From positions 1 to 64,000 of the forward strand of contig CAZXDL010000001.1 in assembly GCA_964639505.1 (NCBI GenBank): a DNA stretch of 64,000 nt, in the 5' to 3' direction. Every line of letters begins with the position of its first letter. Position 1 is the first letter of the stretch. This document shows, piece by piece, positions 1 through 9,602 of the stretch. This stretch comes from CAZXDL01 sp964639505 (GTDB taxonomy: Bacteria > Patescibacteriota > Saccharimonadia > Saccharimonadales > UBA4665). The translations under genes were made by a program, and so were the position numbers. The notes under the pieces are model-generated. The model was given only the letters and a program-made list of their open reading frames with translations. It had not been told where the DNA came from and made no database searches.

Positions 1-9
1 CAGAGTAAA

Positions 10-36
10 TTAGCACTCTTGACGTGAGAGTGCTAA
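10..36. promoter_or_regulatory. CIRCE operator (HrcA binding site) upstream of clpC
   Basis: A perfect inverted repeat, TTAGCACTC, nine bases, GAGTGCTAA, matches the CIRCE consensus exactly. CIRCE is the operator of the heat-shock repressor HrcA. It overlaps the -35 box and spacer of the clpC promoter, so repressor binding would block RNA polymerase. hrcA itself is not in the window. A second, one-mismatch copy lies before clpP at 26426. Confidence 0.95.
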
Positions 37-46
37 ATGCTATTAT
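19..46 (+). promoter_or_regulatory. Promoter of clpC
   Basis: TTGACG (19-24) and TATTAT (41-46) are separated by 16 bases, close to the housekeeping sigma consensus. The boxes are interleaved with the CIRCE operator. Transcription would start near base 53 and leave a leader of about 57 bases containing the AAAGGAG ribosome binding site at 91-97. Confidence 0.75.
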
Positions 47-109
47 GGAAGTAGGCTATTTCCAAAATATTGACGAATAAAACGCCGCAAAAAGGAGCAG
101 AAACAAGCT

Positions 110-2590
110 ATGATGCCTAACTCGCCAGACTTCCAAGAATTTTTAAATCACCTCACTAATAACGCCCTGCAAAGCTTGAAGCACGCCGACGCGATTGCTA
201 GAAGCTTCGGCAGCGCATATGTAGGGACCGAACACCTATTGCTCGGCGTGCTGGCACAAGAAGGCAGCATGGGCAATAAAATTCTTGAAGGCGCAGGCGT
301 AACACTAGACAGAGCTCGGATGGCATTAAACCTGACTCCAAAGACCTTAGTTATAAATGTTGGTGCCAAAGGATTAAGCGAAACCGCCAAACTAACCCTC
401 AAGATGGCATATGATGTCGCTCAGGATTATTCGCAAGATTATTGCGGCACCGAGCACATTCTCTATAGCATTCTTTCGCAAAAGAATGCCCGTGCAACAA
501 TCTTGCTGCGTGACATGAACATAAATGTCGATGGCCTAACTAGCGAACTCGAGCAATTCTTGAGCCGACAGCAATATGAGGAGCAAGACAATCCGTCTTC
601 CGGTCAAAGACGAGGCAAAAAAGGTGGCAAAAAAACAGCGCTGGATTTCTTTGGTACAGATTTAACTGCTTTAGCGCGTCAGGGCAAGCTAGACCCTGTT
701 GTTGGCCGCGAAAATCAAATAAGACGCGTTATTACTATCCTAAACCGCCGCACTAAAAACAATCCTGTGCTTATCGGTGAGCCGGGTGTGGGCAAGACCG
801 CAATTGTCGAAGGACTAGCTCAGCGAATAATTGCCGAGGATGTACCCGACAGCTTAATAGACAAGCGAATCATTACACTCGATCTGGCAGGAATGATTGC
901 TGGGACGAAATATCGAGGTGAGTTTGAAGAGCGGCTAAAAAAAGTAATGGGCGAACTCGAAAAAGACAATCGCAGCATTGTATTTATCGACGAGCTTCAC
1001 CTGATTGTAGGTGCCGGTGCTGCCGAGGGCGCCATGGATGCAGGCAATATTTTGAAGCCGGCATTAGCGCGAGGCAAAATCCAACTGATCGGCGCGACTA
1101 CAACGGCCGAATACACCAAACATATCGAAAAAGACGCAGCCCTCGAGAGACGATTTCAGCCGATTCAAGTCCCTGAGACCACAGCCAGCGAAACCTTTGC
1201 GATTTTAAAAGGTCTGCGTAAGCATTATGAAAACTTCCACGGTGTAACATTTAGCGACGAAGTTCTAGAAGACGCGGTTACACTGGCCAAACGTTATGTA
1301 AACGACCGCTACATGCCTGATAAAGCTATAGACTTGATCGATGAAACCGCTGCGCATCTAAGAGTAGATAAGGGCAAAACCTCACCCGAAGTCCGCGCCC
1401 TTCAAAAAGAGCTCAAGCTGGTAAATACCCAAATCGAAGAGGCGGTTGATAGCGAAGATTACGAACGTGCCGCAAAGGCCAAGACCAGAGCTTCACAGAT
1501 TAATGATGAACTCAAGAAGCTACACGCCAATACAAAGCGGAGCAAACGTTTGACGGTTACCAGTGAAGATTTAGCCGACGTTGTTGCCCGTATGACAGGT
1601 GTGCCAGTTAAAAAAGTTATCCGTAGCGAAGCCAAATACCTCCTAACTTTAGAAAAAACCTTGGGTAAATACATAATCGGCCAAAACGAAGCCGTCGAGG
1701 CTGTCTCTAAGGCCGTTCGTCGAAATCGAAGTGGTATCGGCAGCGACAAGCGTCCAATCGGCTCGTTTATCTTTCTAGGGCCGACAGGTGTAGGCAAGAC
1801 AGAGCTGGCCCGAGTCTTGGCGCGTGAATTTTTTGGCAGTGAAAACGCATTGGTTAAGATCGACATGTCAGAGTTTGGCGAGCATCATAATGTATCAAGG
1901 TTAGTCGGCGCCCCGGCTGGTTATGTGGGATACGACGATGGCGGCCAGCTGACAGATAAAATCAGACGCCAGCCCTACAGTCTCGTCCTTTTTGACGAAA
2001 TCGAAAAAGCCCACCCAGATGTTTTTAATATGATGCTTCAAATACTCGAAGACGGCTATTTGACAGATGCCAAGGGTCGCCGGATCGACTTTACAAACAC
2101 TATCGTAATAATGACCAGCAATATCGGCGCCGAGAAACTTCAAAAAGAGGCCAACTTTGGCTTCCAGGCGTCAAAATCAAATGAGCTAAAAGATCTTGAA
2201 ACGATGCATCAAGCTAACGAAGATAAGGTGCGCGACGAGCTCAAAAAAATACTCAGACCCGAGCTTCTAAACCGAATAGATAAAACCATTGTCTTCCGCG
2301 CTCTGACCAAAAAGGATATATTCAAAATTATCGATCTCCAAATCGATGAATTGCGCCGCCGACTACAGCGCAAAGGCCTTAGCGTTCAGCTGAATAATGG
2401 CGCCAAACAATATCTTCTCGAACACGGCTATGATTCTCGCAATGGGGTTAGGCCGCTGCGACGAATCATTCAGGACACTATCGAAGATCACTTAGCGCTT
2501 GAGCTACTCGATGAGAAGTATGAAAAAGGTGATATTATTCAGGTAGCCGCCAAAAAAGGCGAGCTAGACTATGCCATCGCTACCGAATAA
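110..2590 (+). CDS. clpC: ATP-dependent Clp protease ATP-binding subunit ClpC
   Basis: Hsp100 AAA+ unfoldase that threads substrates into the ClpP protease; cytoplasmic. The 826-residue protein has an N-terminal Clp_N repeat domain (about 1-150), a short basic linker, a first AAA module with Walker A GEPGVGKT (223-230) and Walker B acidic pair (294-295), a UVR-type middle segment around 443-478 that favours ClpC over ClpB, and a second AAA module with GPTGVGKT (557-564) and Walker B (629-630). GVRPLRR near the C-terminus is the usual sensor-2 region. ATG at 110 is chosen over the adjacent ATG at 113 because AAAGGAG lies 12 bases upstream. The CIRCE operator puts it in the HrcA regulon with clpP. 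Its 3' end overlaps the next gene by 20 bases. Confidence 0.97.
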   Translation: MMPNSPDFQEFLNHLTNNALQSLKHADAIARSFGSAYVGTEHLLLGVLAQEGSMGNKILEGAGVTLDRARMALNLTPKTLVINVGAKGLSETAKLTLKMAYDVAQDYSQDYCGTEHILYSILSQKNARATILLRDMNINVDGLTSELEQFLSRQQYEEQDNPSSGQRRGKKGGKKTALDFFGTDLTALARQGKLDPVVGRENQIRRVITILNRRTKNNPVLIGEPGVGKTAIVEGLAQRIIAEDVPDSLIDKRIITLDLAGMIAGTKYRGEFEERLKKVMGELEKDNRSIVFIDELHLIVGAGAAEGAMDAGNILKPALARGKIQLIGATTTAEYTKHIEKDAALERRFQPIQVPETTASETFAILKGLRKHYENFHGVTFSDEVLEDAVTLAKRYVNDRYMPDKAIDLIDETAAHLRVDKGKTSPEVRALQKELKLVNTQIEEAVDSEDYERAAKAKTRASQINDELKKLHANTKRSKRLTVTSEDLADVVARMTGVPVKKVIRSEAKYLLTLEKTLGKYIIGQNEAVEAVSKAVRRNRSGIGSDKRPIGSFIFLGPTGVGKTELARVLAREFFGSENALVKIDMSEFGEHHNVSRLVGAPAGYVGYDDGGQLTDKIRRQPYSLVLFDEIEKAHPDVFNMMLQILEDGYLTDAKGRRIDFTNTIVIMTSNIGAEKLQKEANFGFQASKSNELKDLETMHQANEDKVRDELKKILRPELLNRIDKTIVFRALTKKDIFKIIDLQIDELRRRLQRKGLSVQLNNGAKQYLLEHGYDSRNGVRPLRRIIQDTIEDHLALELLDEKYEKGDIIQVAAKKGELDYAIATE

Positions 2591-3578
2591 TCAACCCTAC
2601 AACCCGCCACGCCATCGACTAGCTGGTGTAATAATGCTCCTGATATGGTTCTCGTTGATTGGCTTTGTAATTTATCAAAGGCAAGATATCTATGATTGGT
2701 GGAAACTTCATAGCTATGAAGTGCCTGCTAACGTAAGTGCCATCGCATCCCAAGACACCATGACTGACTATGCAGAAAAGGTGTTTTACGTTAATCAGCC
2801 GGCATTGACTCCAAAAGCCAATTTTAGTGAATTCTGTCCCAATAACGGAGGCGAGCAGACGATAGTGCTCGGCTGTTATCATCCAAAGCAAAATGGCATA
2901 TACCTATTACAAGTTACTGACAGTCGCCTAAATGGCGTACAGCAAGTCACGGCGGCGCACGAGATGCTTCATGCCGCTTATGATCGACTGAGTAGCTCTG
3001 AGAGGGAAAGGATCGATGCGCTCCTGACGGATTACTACAAAAACGGCCTAGACGATAAGCGTATATTAGACACAATCGATGCCTATAAGCAATCTGAGCC
3101 AAACGATGTGGTTAACGAAATGCACTCGATATTCGGGACAGAGGTAAGTGATTTACCTGCTCCACTCGAGGAATATTATAAGCAGTATTTTGATAACAGG
3201 TCTGCTGTCGTTGCATTCGCAAATGCCTATCAGAGTGAATTTACATCGCGCCAAAAAAACGTAGAAGCCGCAGACGCCCGCTTGGCCGATATCAAGTCGC
3301 AAATAGATGACTTAAACGCTGATTTAAAAACCAAACAATCAGAAATAGCCGCCGAGCAGTCGAATCTCAATAATTTGCGAAATTCAGATGTCGCGGCATA
3401 TAACGCGGCTGTTCCAGGCTATAATCAGATGGTTGATGCCTACAATGCAGAGATTCGGCAAGTCAAAACTTTGATTACAAGTTATAATGCGCTGGTTATT
3501 TCACGCAATGCGACGGCCGGCGAGGCTGATCAGTTGACTCGTGAGCTTAGTAGCGACGCCACTCCAATTAATAGATAG
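2571..3578 (+). CDS. Membrane-anchored HEMLH protein, putative zinc metallopeptidase
   Basis: I do not recognise a named family. The 335-residue product has one N-terminal membrane segment (about 17-35) followed by an extracytoplasmic part. HEMLH at 130-134 fits the HExxH zinc-metallopeptidase signature, and a glutamate in NEMHS (E183) lies about 50 residues later, where a third gluzincin-type zinc ligand could be. The last third (about 215-325) is a charged, heptad-like coiled coil. It overlaps the end of clpC by 20 bases, so translation is probably coupled and it may share the heat-shock promoter. Peptidase activity is inferred from the motif only. Confidence 0.6.
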   Translation: MPSLPNNQPYNPPRHRLAGVIMLLIWFSLIGFVIYQRQDIYDWWKLHSYEVPANVSAIASQDTMTDYAEKVFYVNQPALTPKANFSEFCPNNGGEQTIVLGCYHPKQNGIYLLQVTDSRLNGVQQVTAAHEMLHAAYDRLSSSERERIDALLTDYYKNGLDDKRILDTIDAYKQSEPNDVVNEMHSIFGTEVSDLPAPLEEYYKQYFDNRSAVVAFANAYQSEFTSRQKNVEAADARLADIKSQIDDLNADLKTKQSEIAAEQSNLNNLRNSDVAAYNAAVPGYNQMVDAYNAEIRQVKTLITSYNALVISRNATAGEADQLTRELSSDATPINR

Positions 3579-3620
3579 TTAATTTTTGAATGCTAAACTG
3601 GTTTATAGTTAGGAGTTTTC

Positions 3621-5125
3621 ATGGCCAAAAAGCCAAAGAGTCAATATGTTTGTAGTAATTGTGGGGCAATATCGTCAACTTGGAGCGGTAAATGCGTACA
3701 GTGTGGCGAATGGAATACTTTGCATGAGCAAATGACTGCTACTGCAATTAAGGGTAGCCTAGTTACGGGCAATACACTCAGGCCTGAATCTGTTTCAAAA
3801 TCGATTGCCAAGGATCAAACTCGGCTTAAAACGGGTTTCGATGAGATAGACGAGGTGCTCGGCGGTGGAATTGTGGCTGGCAGCGTGAACTTAATAGCTG
3901 GTCAGCCAGGTATCGGCAAGAGCACACTCTTACTCCAACTGGCATATGCTGCGGCTGCAAGCTCTGAGGTGCTGTACATAAGCGGGGAGGAATCCGCACA
4001 CCAAATTGGCCTGAGAGCACAGCGCTTAGGTACCTTGCGATCCGACCTTCAGCTTGCAACCAGCAATTCGGCCGATGATATAGCAGCTACGATTGCCAGC
4101 GGTGGTTATAAGCTTGTAATAGTTGATTCGATTCAAACCATTAGTTGCAGTGCGATTGCATCTGCAGCAGGTACGGTATCGCAAATTACCAATTCGACAC
4201 AACTGCTCACATTAGCCGCCAAACAATCCAACACGGCGATAATTATTGTTGGCCATGTCACAAAAGAAGGTACTATCGCTGGTCCTAAAGTTTTAGAGCA
4301 CGCTGTCGACGTAGTCATGCAGNNNNNNNNNNNNNNNNNNNNNNNNNNNNNNNNNNNNNNNNNNNNNNNNNNNNNNNNNNNNNNNNNNNNNNNNNNNNNN
4401 NNNNNNNNNNNNNNNNNNNNNNAGGTACTATCGCTGGTCCTAAAGTTTTAGAGCACGCTGTCGACGTAGTCATGCAGCTAGAGGGTGATCGATACGGCGG
4501 CTTTAAACTCCTGCGCGCTATCAAAAACCGCTATGGTTCGACTAACGAAGCAGCAATTTTTGAGATGCTTGAAAGCGGATTGCAGCCGGTAGCAAACCCC
4601 TCAGCCGCATTGCTTGCTGAACGGCAGATTAGTGATGGTTCGGTGGTACTGGCTACGCTCGAAGGCACTCGGCCACTTTTGGTAGAAGTGCAGGCTTTAG
4701 TTAATCGCACAAGCTACGGATATCCGAAACGGGCTGCGAGCGGCTATGATCTTAATCGCCTAAATTTACTTGTTGCCATGTTAGAGAGGCGGACAAAGCT
4801 AAAACTTGGCGAGCATGACATATACATCAATATTGTGGGCGGCATCCAAATAAAAGAGCCCGCAGCTGACCTTGCGATTTGTCTAGCTATAGGCTCTGCA
4901 GCAAAAGGTTTACAGTTAAAAAAGAACGCTGTTGTTTTTGGTGAAATTGGCCTCAGTGGCGAAGTCCGCCATGTCCCCTATACAGATAAAAGGTTGGCCG
5001 AAGCAAAAAAGCTAGGTTTTGACGGGGCGATTGGGCCAACCGACAAGACTAGCAAGAAGCTGACAGGTCTTTATCAAGTTAAAAATATTCGCGACGCTTT
5101 GAACCAGTTCCTTGAGAAAGATTAA
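3621..5125 (+). CDS. radA: DNA repair protein RadA, interrupted by an assembly gap
   Basis: RadA (Sms) is a RecA-like ATPase that helps process branched recombination intermediates. Visible features are an N-terminal four-cysteine zinc finger (C11, C14, C25, C28), Walker A GQPGIGKS (94-101), the RadA-specific KNRYG motif (a KNRFG variant, about 250-254 after gap removal) and a C-terminal Lon-protease-like domain. A run of 100 N at 4323-4422 is flanked by identical 55-bp copies. Deleting 155 bp rejoins the frame to give 449 residues, the normal length. AGGAG lies five bases before the ATG. Its TAA stop overlaps the stop of the convergent penicillin-binding protein gene in one TTAA. The apparent frameshift is very probably artefactual. 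Confidence 0.95.
4268..4477. repeat. Assembly gap of 100 N flanked by identical 55-bp copies (radA)
   Basis: Bases 4268-4322 and 4423-4477 are identical, with 100 N between them (4323-4422). Removing one copy plus the Ns (155 bp) restores the radA frame. This is the signature of two contigs whose ends overlap by 55 bases and were scaffolded with a fixed-size gap instead of being merged. Confidence 0.95.
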
Positions 5126-8100
5126 GGGCCGCTAACAGAAACTGTTCCTGACTGGTTGCCGCCGCTATCGCGCAGATAAATTGGGACTGTATAAGGTCCG
5201 CCACCAGGTATGTTTACACTACATGTGCCACTGGTGGCTGGCACGCCGCTACAGCTACTGGCAGCCGAACCGTTAACGTATGCTGTGATGGTACCGGTGC
5301 CTCCTGACCAGTCAACTTTTACAATGTGTCCAATAGTAGCGGTATTCGTAATTGATAGTGAGTTACCTGTGCTGTAGCTCATTGTTGTGCTTGCAGTACC
5401 TTGATAGAGCACGCTATCACTAACCGTTGCGGTAAGCGTGCCACTGCCGGACGACGTCGGACTATATACAAATGAAACCGTTGAAGGTGAATCAGTAACA
5501 TTTTTTGTGTTAATAGTCTGCCCGTTGAGTGTAAATGTAACCGTGCCGGGGAATTGCGACCGTTGAGGGTCGTTTAATGGGTGAGTGCCTTGTGAAACAG
5601 TTGCGGTAATAGTACAGCTTGCCTCACAATCGTCGGGCGCCGTAAGTGTGATGGTTGGTAAGGCATCGTTACAATTGTGCACATCATCAGTGGCAGTCGC
5701 ACTAGTCCCGGTTTTGCTGGTGCCGCTATTGATGCTAGTCTTACCACCGTTAAAGATATCTACATTCCACGAGGCCGCGTTTGAATTAGCCGCATTGTCT
5801 TTTGCAAGTGGTGGCGTACAGCTGGTCGCAATCTTATTGGAAACTTTATCAATTGTCTGACTAGTGTTCTTAGATGTTGAGCTTCCACCGGCGTACCAGC
5901 CAGGGAAGAGATCGTTAGTTGGGCTTGGCTCCTGCGAGCCTATACCAATGTGATTTCTGACTATGAAAGCCGGACCGGTTTTAATGGTTTTCGGAGCGGT
6001 CCAGTTCACAGGAGTCACATCTGAGTGCGCGTATTCCATAAAGCCACGGGTCATTGGGGCGGTTAAGTTCTCCATAGAACTGTGGAGCGTAACTCGCCTA
6101 GTATGATGTCCGACCCAGCTAACAACCGCGTATTTCGTTGACCAGCTAGTCATCAATCCGTCGTAGCCGTCATTGGTGGTACCGGTCTTTACTGCGAAGT
6201 TCCAGCCTTTGTAGCGCTGGAATTTATAGCTAGCCGGCAAGTAGCTTGCTTTAGGGTCAGAAGCCATATCGTTAACTATATAGGCCGTATCGGCTTTGAT
6301 GACCTGCTTAGGTTTGGGCTGTTTGAATTCGTAAACTGTTTTATCTGAAGCGTCAGTTATTTTCATAATGTAAGTACGGGGGATTGCAGCGCCCATCCTA
6401 CCCAAAGTTGATAATCCGTTGACATGGTCATCAAGATGGAGGAAGGCGCCGTCGCCAATAGCAGCAGCACCGTAACATTGCGTGGTTTCAGTTAATGCTT
6501 GGTCGGCATAACAGTTGTATGAGCTCTTCTTTTTAGAAGTATTGTACGTGTTATCCATCATCGCAGAAGCTGTACGGATGGTCTTATTAATTGAATCGAC
6601 CCGCCCGTTACTTTTGTCTTTTGGATCGGCAGACAGCATGGCTTTTACGGCCGGCACATTCCTTGAGCCGCCTAGCGCATATCTAAGGGTGACTGGCCCG
6701 GGGAATTTAAAATCGTAGTCTTGCAGGCAGTTGCCACCGTTTTTGGGCAATTGCTTGTTGGTGCAAGGATAGCCTGGGATTGGCCCGCTCGTGTCGTACA
6801 GTACTGACCCCGCACCGACATTATTATTGTTTTCGATTAGGGCAGTGTAGTCATAGGGTTTGAAGCTGGAGCCTGGCGGAATAAGTATGCCAGCCGCATA
6901 GTTATTTTGGCCATGATCAGGGTCGGTGAAGTCGGTGCCTCCCACCAAAGAGACAATCTGGCCAGTTTTTACATCCTCCGCAACCATGGCTTCTTCGTCT
7001 GCGCCGTAACGCCTGACGTTGCTCAAGTTAGATGCTACCAATGCTTCGGCTTTATCTTGAAGGCGAGAGTCAAGGGTAGTGACGACTTTCCAGCCGCCAC
7101 GCTGAACTGTCTTTTCGCCATAGGTTTGCTCGAGCTCTTGCTTTGCCGCCAACACAAAGTAAGGCGCCTTGATGTCTTTAAACTTAGGAGACTGTTGGTG
7201 AACTTGCGCCAAAATATCAACTTTTTTGGCATCCGCTGCTTGCTTGGACGTAATATAGCCCTGCTTAACCATCTGATCTAAAATATAGTGTTGACGGTTT
7301 AGCATAGCTTCTGGGTTAAAAGTGTCTCCTGTTACAGCCGGATTATAGGCATTTCCGGCGTATGGCGAATAGTAGCTAGGAGCTTGGGGAATAGCGGCCA
7401 ACATGGCTGCTTGAGGTAGCGTCAGGTTTTTGGCGCTGGTTTGGAAGTAGTCTCTGGCGGCGCTCTCTACGCCGTATTCTTGGCCACCGTATGGCGCGAT
7501 ATTAAGGTAGCCGGTTAAAATATCCTCTTTGGAATATTCACGCTCTAGCTCGACAGCTAAAATCAACTCCTTAACCTTGCGAGTTACCGTGCGGTTGTCA
7601 GTCCAGTTTTCGTTTAATTTAACAAGCTGTTGGGTTATGGTCGAGCCTCCTTCAACGGCACCACCAGTCCCGCTCACATCTCGATAAGCGGCACGCATGA
7701 TGCCCCTGACATCAAATGCACCATGATTATAGAAATCTTTATCTTCGATAGCGACGGTCGCTTGTTTTATATATGTCGACATATCTTTGCCTTCAACTGG
7801 TATACGTTTGACAGTATCGTAGTCGTTAAAGAGCACAACCTTACCCGTTCGGTCATAATAAGTAATGCTGCCACCAATGCTGTCCCCTGAAAGGCTCTTA
7901 ATTTTTGGAAGATCCTTTCGGAAGTAGGCAAAAAGACCGATAGTCATAAAGAATCCGACAAGTATAGTAATACCAATAATTTTAAGTGCCATGATGCCGC
8001 CATCACGGCTGAACCAGTAGCCTGCAACCCGCTTCGGGTGCATGCGGTAAAGGGTGCGTTTCCAGGGATCTTTGGGTAGTGTTGCTAGATAAGCGGCTTT

Positions 8101-8229
8101 GGCCGCATCGTGTTCCGCCTTTTTGGCTTTGTTGCGATCGCCAAGTGAACGGTTTAACTTGATGGTATTACCGCTTCTAGTCGTGACTGTATTTCGTGAG
8201 CGGCGATTACGTCCCTGTGGTTTACTCAT
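5122..8229 (-). CDS. Class A penicillin-binding protein (transglycosylase/transpeptidase) with Ig-like tail
   Basis: Bifunctional peptidoglycan synthase of 1035 residues. A basic cytoplasmic tail (1-75) precedes a single membrane segment (about 81-102). The GT51 domain shows IEDKDFYNHG with catalytic E162, GGSTITQQ (194-201) and YLNIAPYGGQEYG (241-253). The transpeptidase domain has the SxxK tetrad SSFK (454-457), SRN (522-524) and KTGT (681-684). After about residue 760 comes a Ser/Thr-rich linker and roughly 270 residues of beta-rich, Ig-like sequence with cysteines, longer than the usual C-terminus of this family and perhaps a wall- or surface-binding part. It is convergent with radA, sharing one TTAA for both stops, and divergent from tyrS. 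No strong ribosome binding site is visible; a GGAG lies about 15 bases upstream. Confidence 0.93.
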   Translation of the reverse strand: MSKPQGRNRRSRNTVTTRSGNTIKLNRSLGDRNKAKKAEHDAAKAAYLATLPKDPWKRTLYRMHPKRVAGYWFSRDGGIMALKIIGITILVGFFMTIGLFAYFRKDLPKIKSLSGDSIGGSITYYDRTGKVVLFNDYDTVKRIPVEGKDMSTYIKQATVAIEDKDFYNHGAFDVRGIMRAAYRDVSGTGGAVEGGSTITQQLVKLNENWTDNRTVTRKVKELILAVELEREYSKEDILTGYLNIAPYGGQEYGVESAARDYFQTSAKNLTLPQAAMLAAIPQAPSYYSPYAGNAYNPAVTGDTFNPEAMLNRQHYILDQMVKQGYITSKQAADAKKVDILAQVHQQSPKFKDIKAPYFVLAAKQELEQTYGEKTVQRGGWKVVTTLDSRLQDKAEALVASNLSNVRRYGADEEAMVAEDVKTGQIVSLVGGTDFTDPDHGQNNYAAGILIPPGSSFKPYDYTALIENNNNVGAGSVLYDTSGPIPGYPCTNKQLPKNGGNCLQDYDFKFPGPVTLRYALGGSRNVPAVKAMLSADPKDKSNGRVDSINKTIRTASAMMDNTYNTSKKKSSYNCYADQALTETTQCYGAAAIGDGAFLHLDDHVNGLSTLGRMGAAIPRTYIMKITDASDKTVYEFKQPKPKQVIKADTAYIVNDMASDPKASYLPASYKFQRYKGWNFAVKTGTTNDGYDGLMTSWSTKYAVVSWVGHHTRRVTLHSSMENLTAPMTRGFMEYAHSDVTPVNWTAPKTIKTGPAFIVRNHIGIGSQEPSPTNDLFPGWYAGGSSTSKNTSQTIDKVSNKIATSCTPPLAKDNAANSNAASWNVDIFNGGKTSINSGTSKTGTSATATDDVHNCNDALPTITLTAPDDCEASCTITATVSQGTHPLNDPQRSQFPGTVTFTLNGQTINTKNVTDSPSTVSFVYSPTSSGSGTLTATVSDSVLYQGTASTTMSYSTGNSLSITNTATIGHIVKVDWSGGTGTITAYVNGSAASSCSGVPATSGTCSVNIPGGGPYTVPIYLRDSGGNQSGTVSVSGP

Positions 8230-8321
8230 ATAAGATTGTCTGTCTCCGTCATAGGATAGCTATATTATACCAAATATTGTTAATAAAACGCCTATGTTTC
8301 GATTGCAGAATGGCGCTAGGT

Positions 8322-8327
8322 TATACT
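8322..8327 (+). promoter_or_regulatory. -10 box of a probable leaderless tyrS promoter
   Basis: TATACT ends six bases before the tyrS ATG, so transcription would start at or next to the start codon. No convincing -35 box or Shine-Dalgarno sequence is visible. It lies in the 104-bp divergent space between tyrS and the penicillin-binding protein gene. Confidence 0.55.
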
Positions 8328-8333
8328 AATGGC

Positions 8334-9578
8334 ATGAAACTGTCAGAAGAATTAGCTTGGCGTGGCTTTGTCAATCAAACCACATATAAAGACATAACAG
8401 TACTCGACCGCCAGAAAGTAACTTTTTACTGGGGCGTAGATCCAAGTGCTGATTCTATGACGATAGGCAATTTGGCCGCGGCGATGATGGTAAAGTGCTT
8501 TATTAAGCATGGCCATAAGCCGGTCTTGCTGGTTGGCGGCGCAACAGGAATGGTTGGCGACCCTGACGGTAAGTCCGAAGAACGTGAGCTTATATCTGGC
8601 AAGCAGATCGAACACAACAAACAAGCCATATCGGGGCAGTACCGACAAATATTTGGACGGTCATTTAAGTTAGTTGATAACTACAGCTGGTTTAAAAATA
8701 TAAATTATTTAGATTTTTTGCGCGAAATAGGGAAGCACGTGCCAGTGCGCCAAATGATGGCCCGCGAATTTGTCCAAACCAGACTGAGTGAGAGTGGAGC
8801 AGGTATCAGTTACGCTGAATTCAGCTATGTTTTAATTCAGGCTTATGATTATTTGCAGCTTTATCAAAAGGAGGGCGTGACCCTCCAGCTATGTGGTTCG
8901 GATCAGTGGGGCAACAGTATCGCAGGTGTTGATTTAATCAGGCGCAAAACTGGCGGTGAAGCCCATGTTTTTTCGGCGCCGTTGATAACAAATAAAGCCT
9001 CAGGCCGTAAATTTGGCAAATCCGAAGCAGGCGCTGTATGGCTTGACCCTGCCAAAACTACGCCCACACAATTTTATCAGTTCTGGATAAACACCGATGA
9101 TGATAGCGTAGGCGACTACTTAAAAATATTTACCGAGTTCAGCCAACCCGCAGTAGCAGAAATTATGACAAGGCATATCGAGAACCCAGGCGTCAGGCAG
9201 GCTCAAGCCAGTCTTGCTTTTGAAGCGACAAAGTTGGTGCATGGCGAAGCTAGCGCAATGCAGGCGCAACGAGTGACGGACTATCTTGTTGGCAGGCAAT
9301 CGATAAAGCACGCTAATAAAAAAGACTTGCAGGAATTAAAGCGTGAAATTCCCTCCATTCGTTCACCCAAAAGCGGATCGATAGTAGACGCTCTCTCTGA
9401 GAGCGGTTTAGCAGCTTCTAATACCGAGGCTCGTCGGCTTATCGCGGGCAATGCCATATCAATTAACGGCAAAAAGATAAGTCGCGAGCAATTCGAGCCG
9501 GCAGACTTTATTTCCGGGCACCTACTATTGCGGCGCGGCAAGGCATTCAAAGACTCTGCCCTAGTGGAATTGAGCTAG
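8334..9578 (+). CDS. tyrS: Tyrosine--tRNA ligase
   Basis: Class I aminoacyl-tRNA synthetase that charges tRNA-Tyr; cytoplasmic. The 414-residue product has the Rossmann fold with a HIGH-equivalent TIGN segment, a tyrosine-pocket region containing CGSDQWGN, a KMSKS-equivalent KFGKS and a C-terminal S4 RNA-binding domain. The reading frame extends upstream to 8196 without an ATG-type start that fits, so the ATG at 8334 (MKLSEELAWRG) is chosen. It matches the family N-terminus and lies just after a -10 box, suggesting a leaderless mRNA. Confidence 0.96.
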   Translation: MKLSEELAWRGFVNQTTYKDITVLDRQKVTFYWGVDPSADSMTIGNLAAAMMVKCFIKHGHKPVLLVGGATGMVGDPDGKSEERELISGKQIEHNKQAISGQYRQIFGRSFKLVDNYSWFKNINYLDFLREIGKHVPVRQMMAREFVQTRLSESGAGISYAEFSYVLIQAYDYLQLYQKEGVTLQLCGSDQWGNSIAGVDLIRRKTGGEAHVFSAPLITNKASGRKFGKSEAGAVWLDPAKTTPTQFYQFWINTDDDSVGDYLKIFTEFSQPAVAEIMTRHIENPGVRQAQASLAFEATKLVHGEASAMQAQRVTDYLVGRQSIKHANKKDLQELKREIPSIRSPKSGSIVDALSESGLAASNTEARRLIAGNAISINGKKISREQFEPADFISGHLLLRRGKAFKDSALVELS

Positions 9579-9602
9579 CCAATCTGTTAAAATAGGACAA
9601 AT

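Noticed and set aside
3586..3609. TTGAAT and TATAGT as a radA promoter
   Set aside because: The spacing is only 12 bases, too short for a housekeeping promoter.
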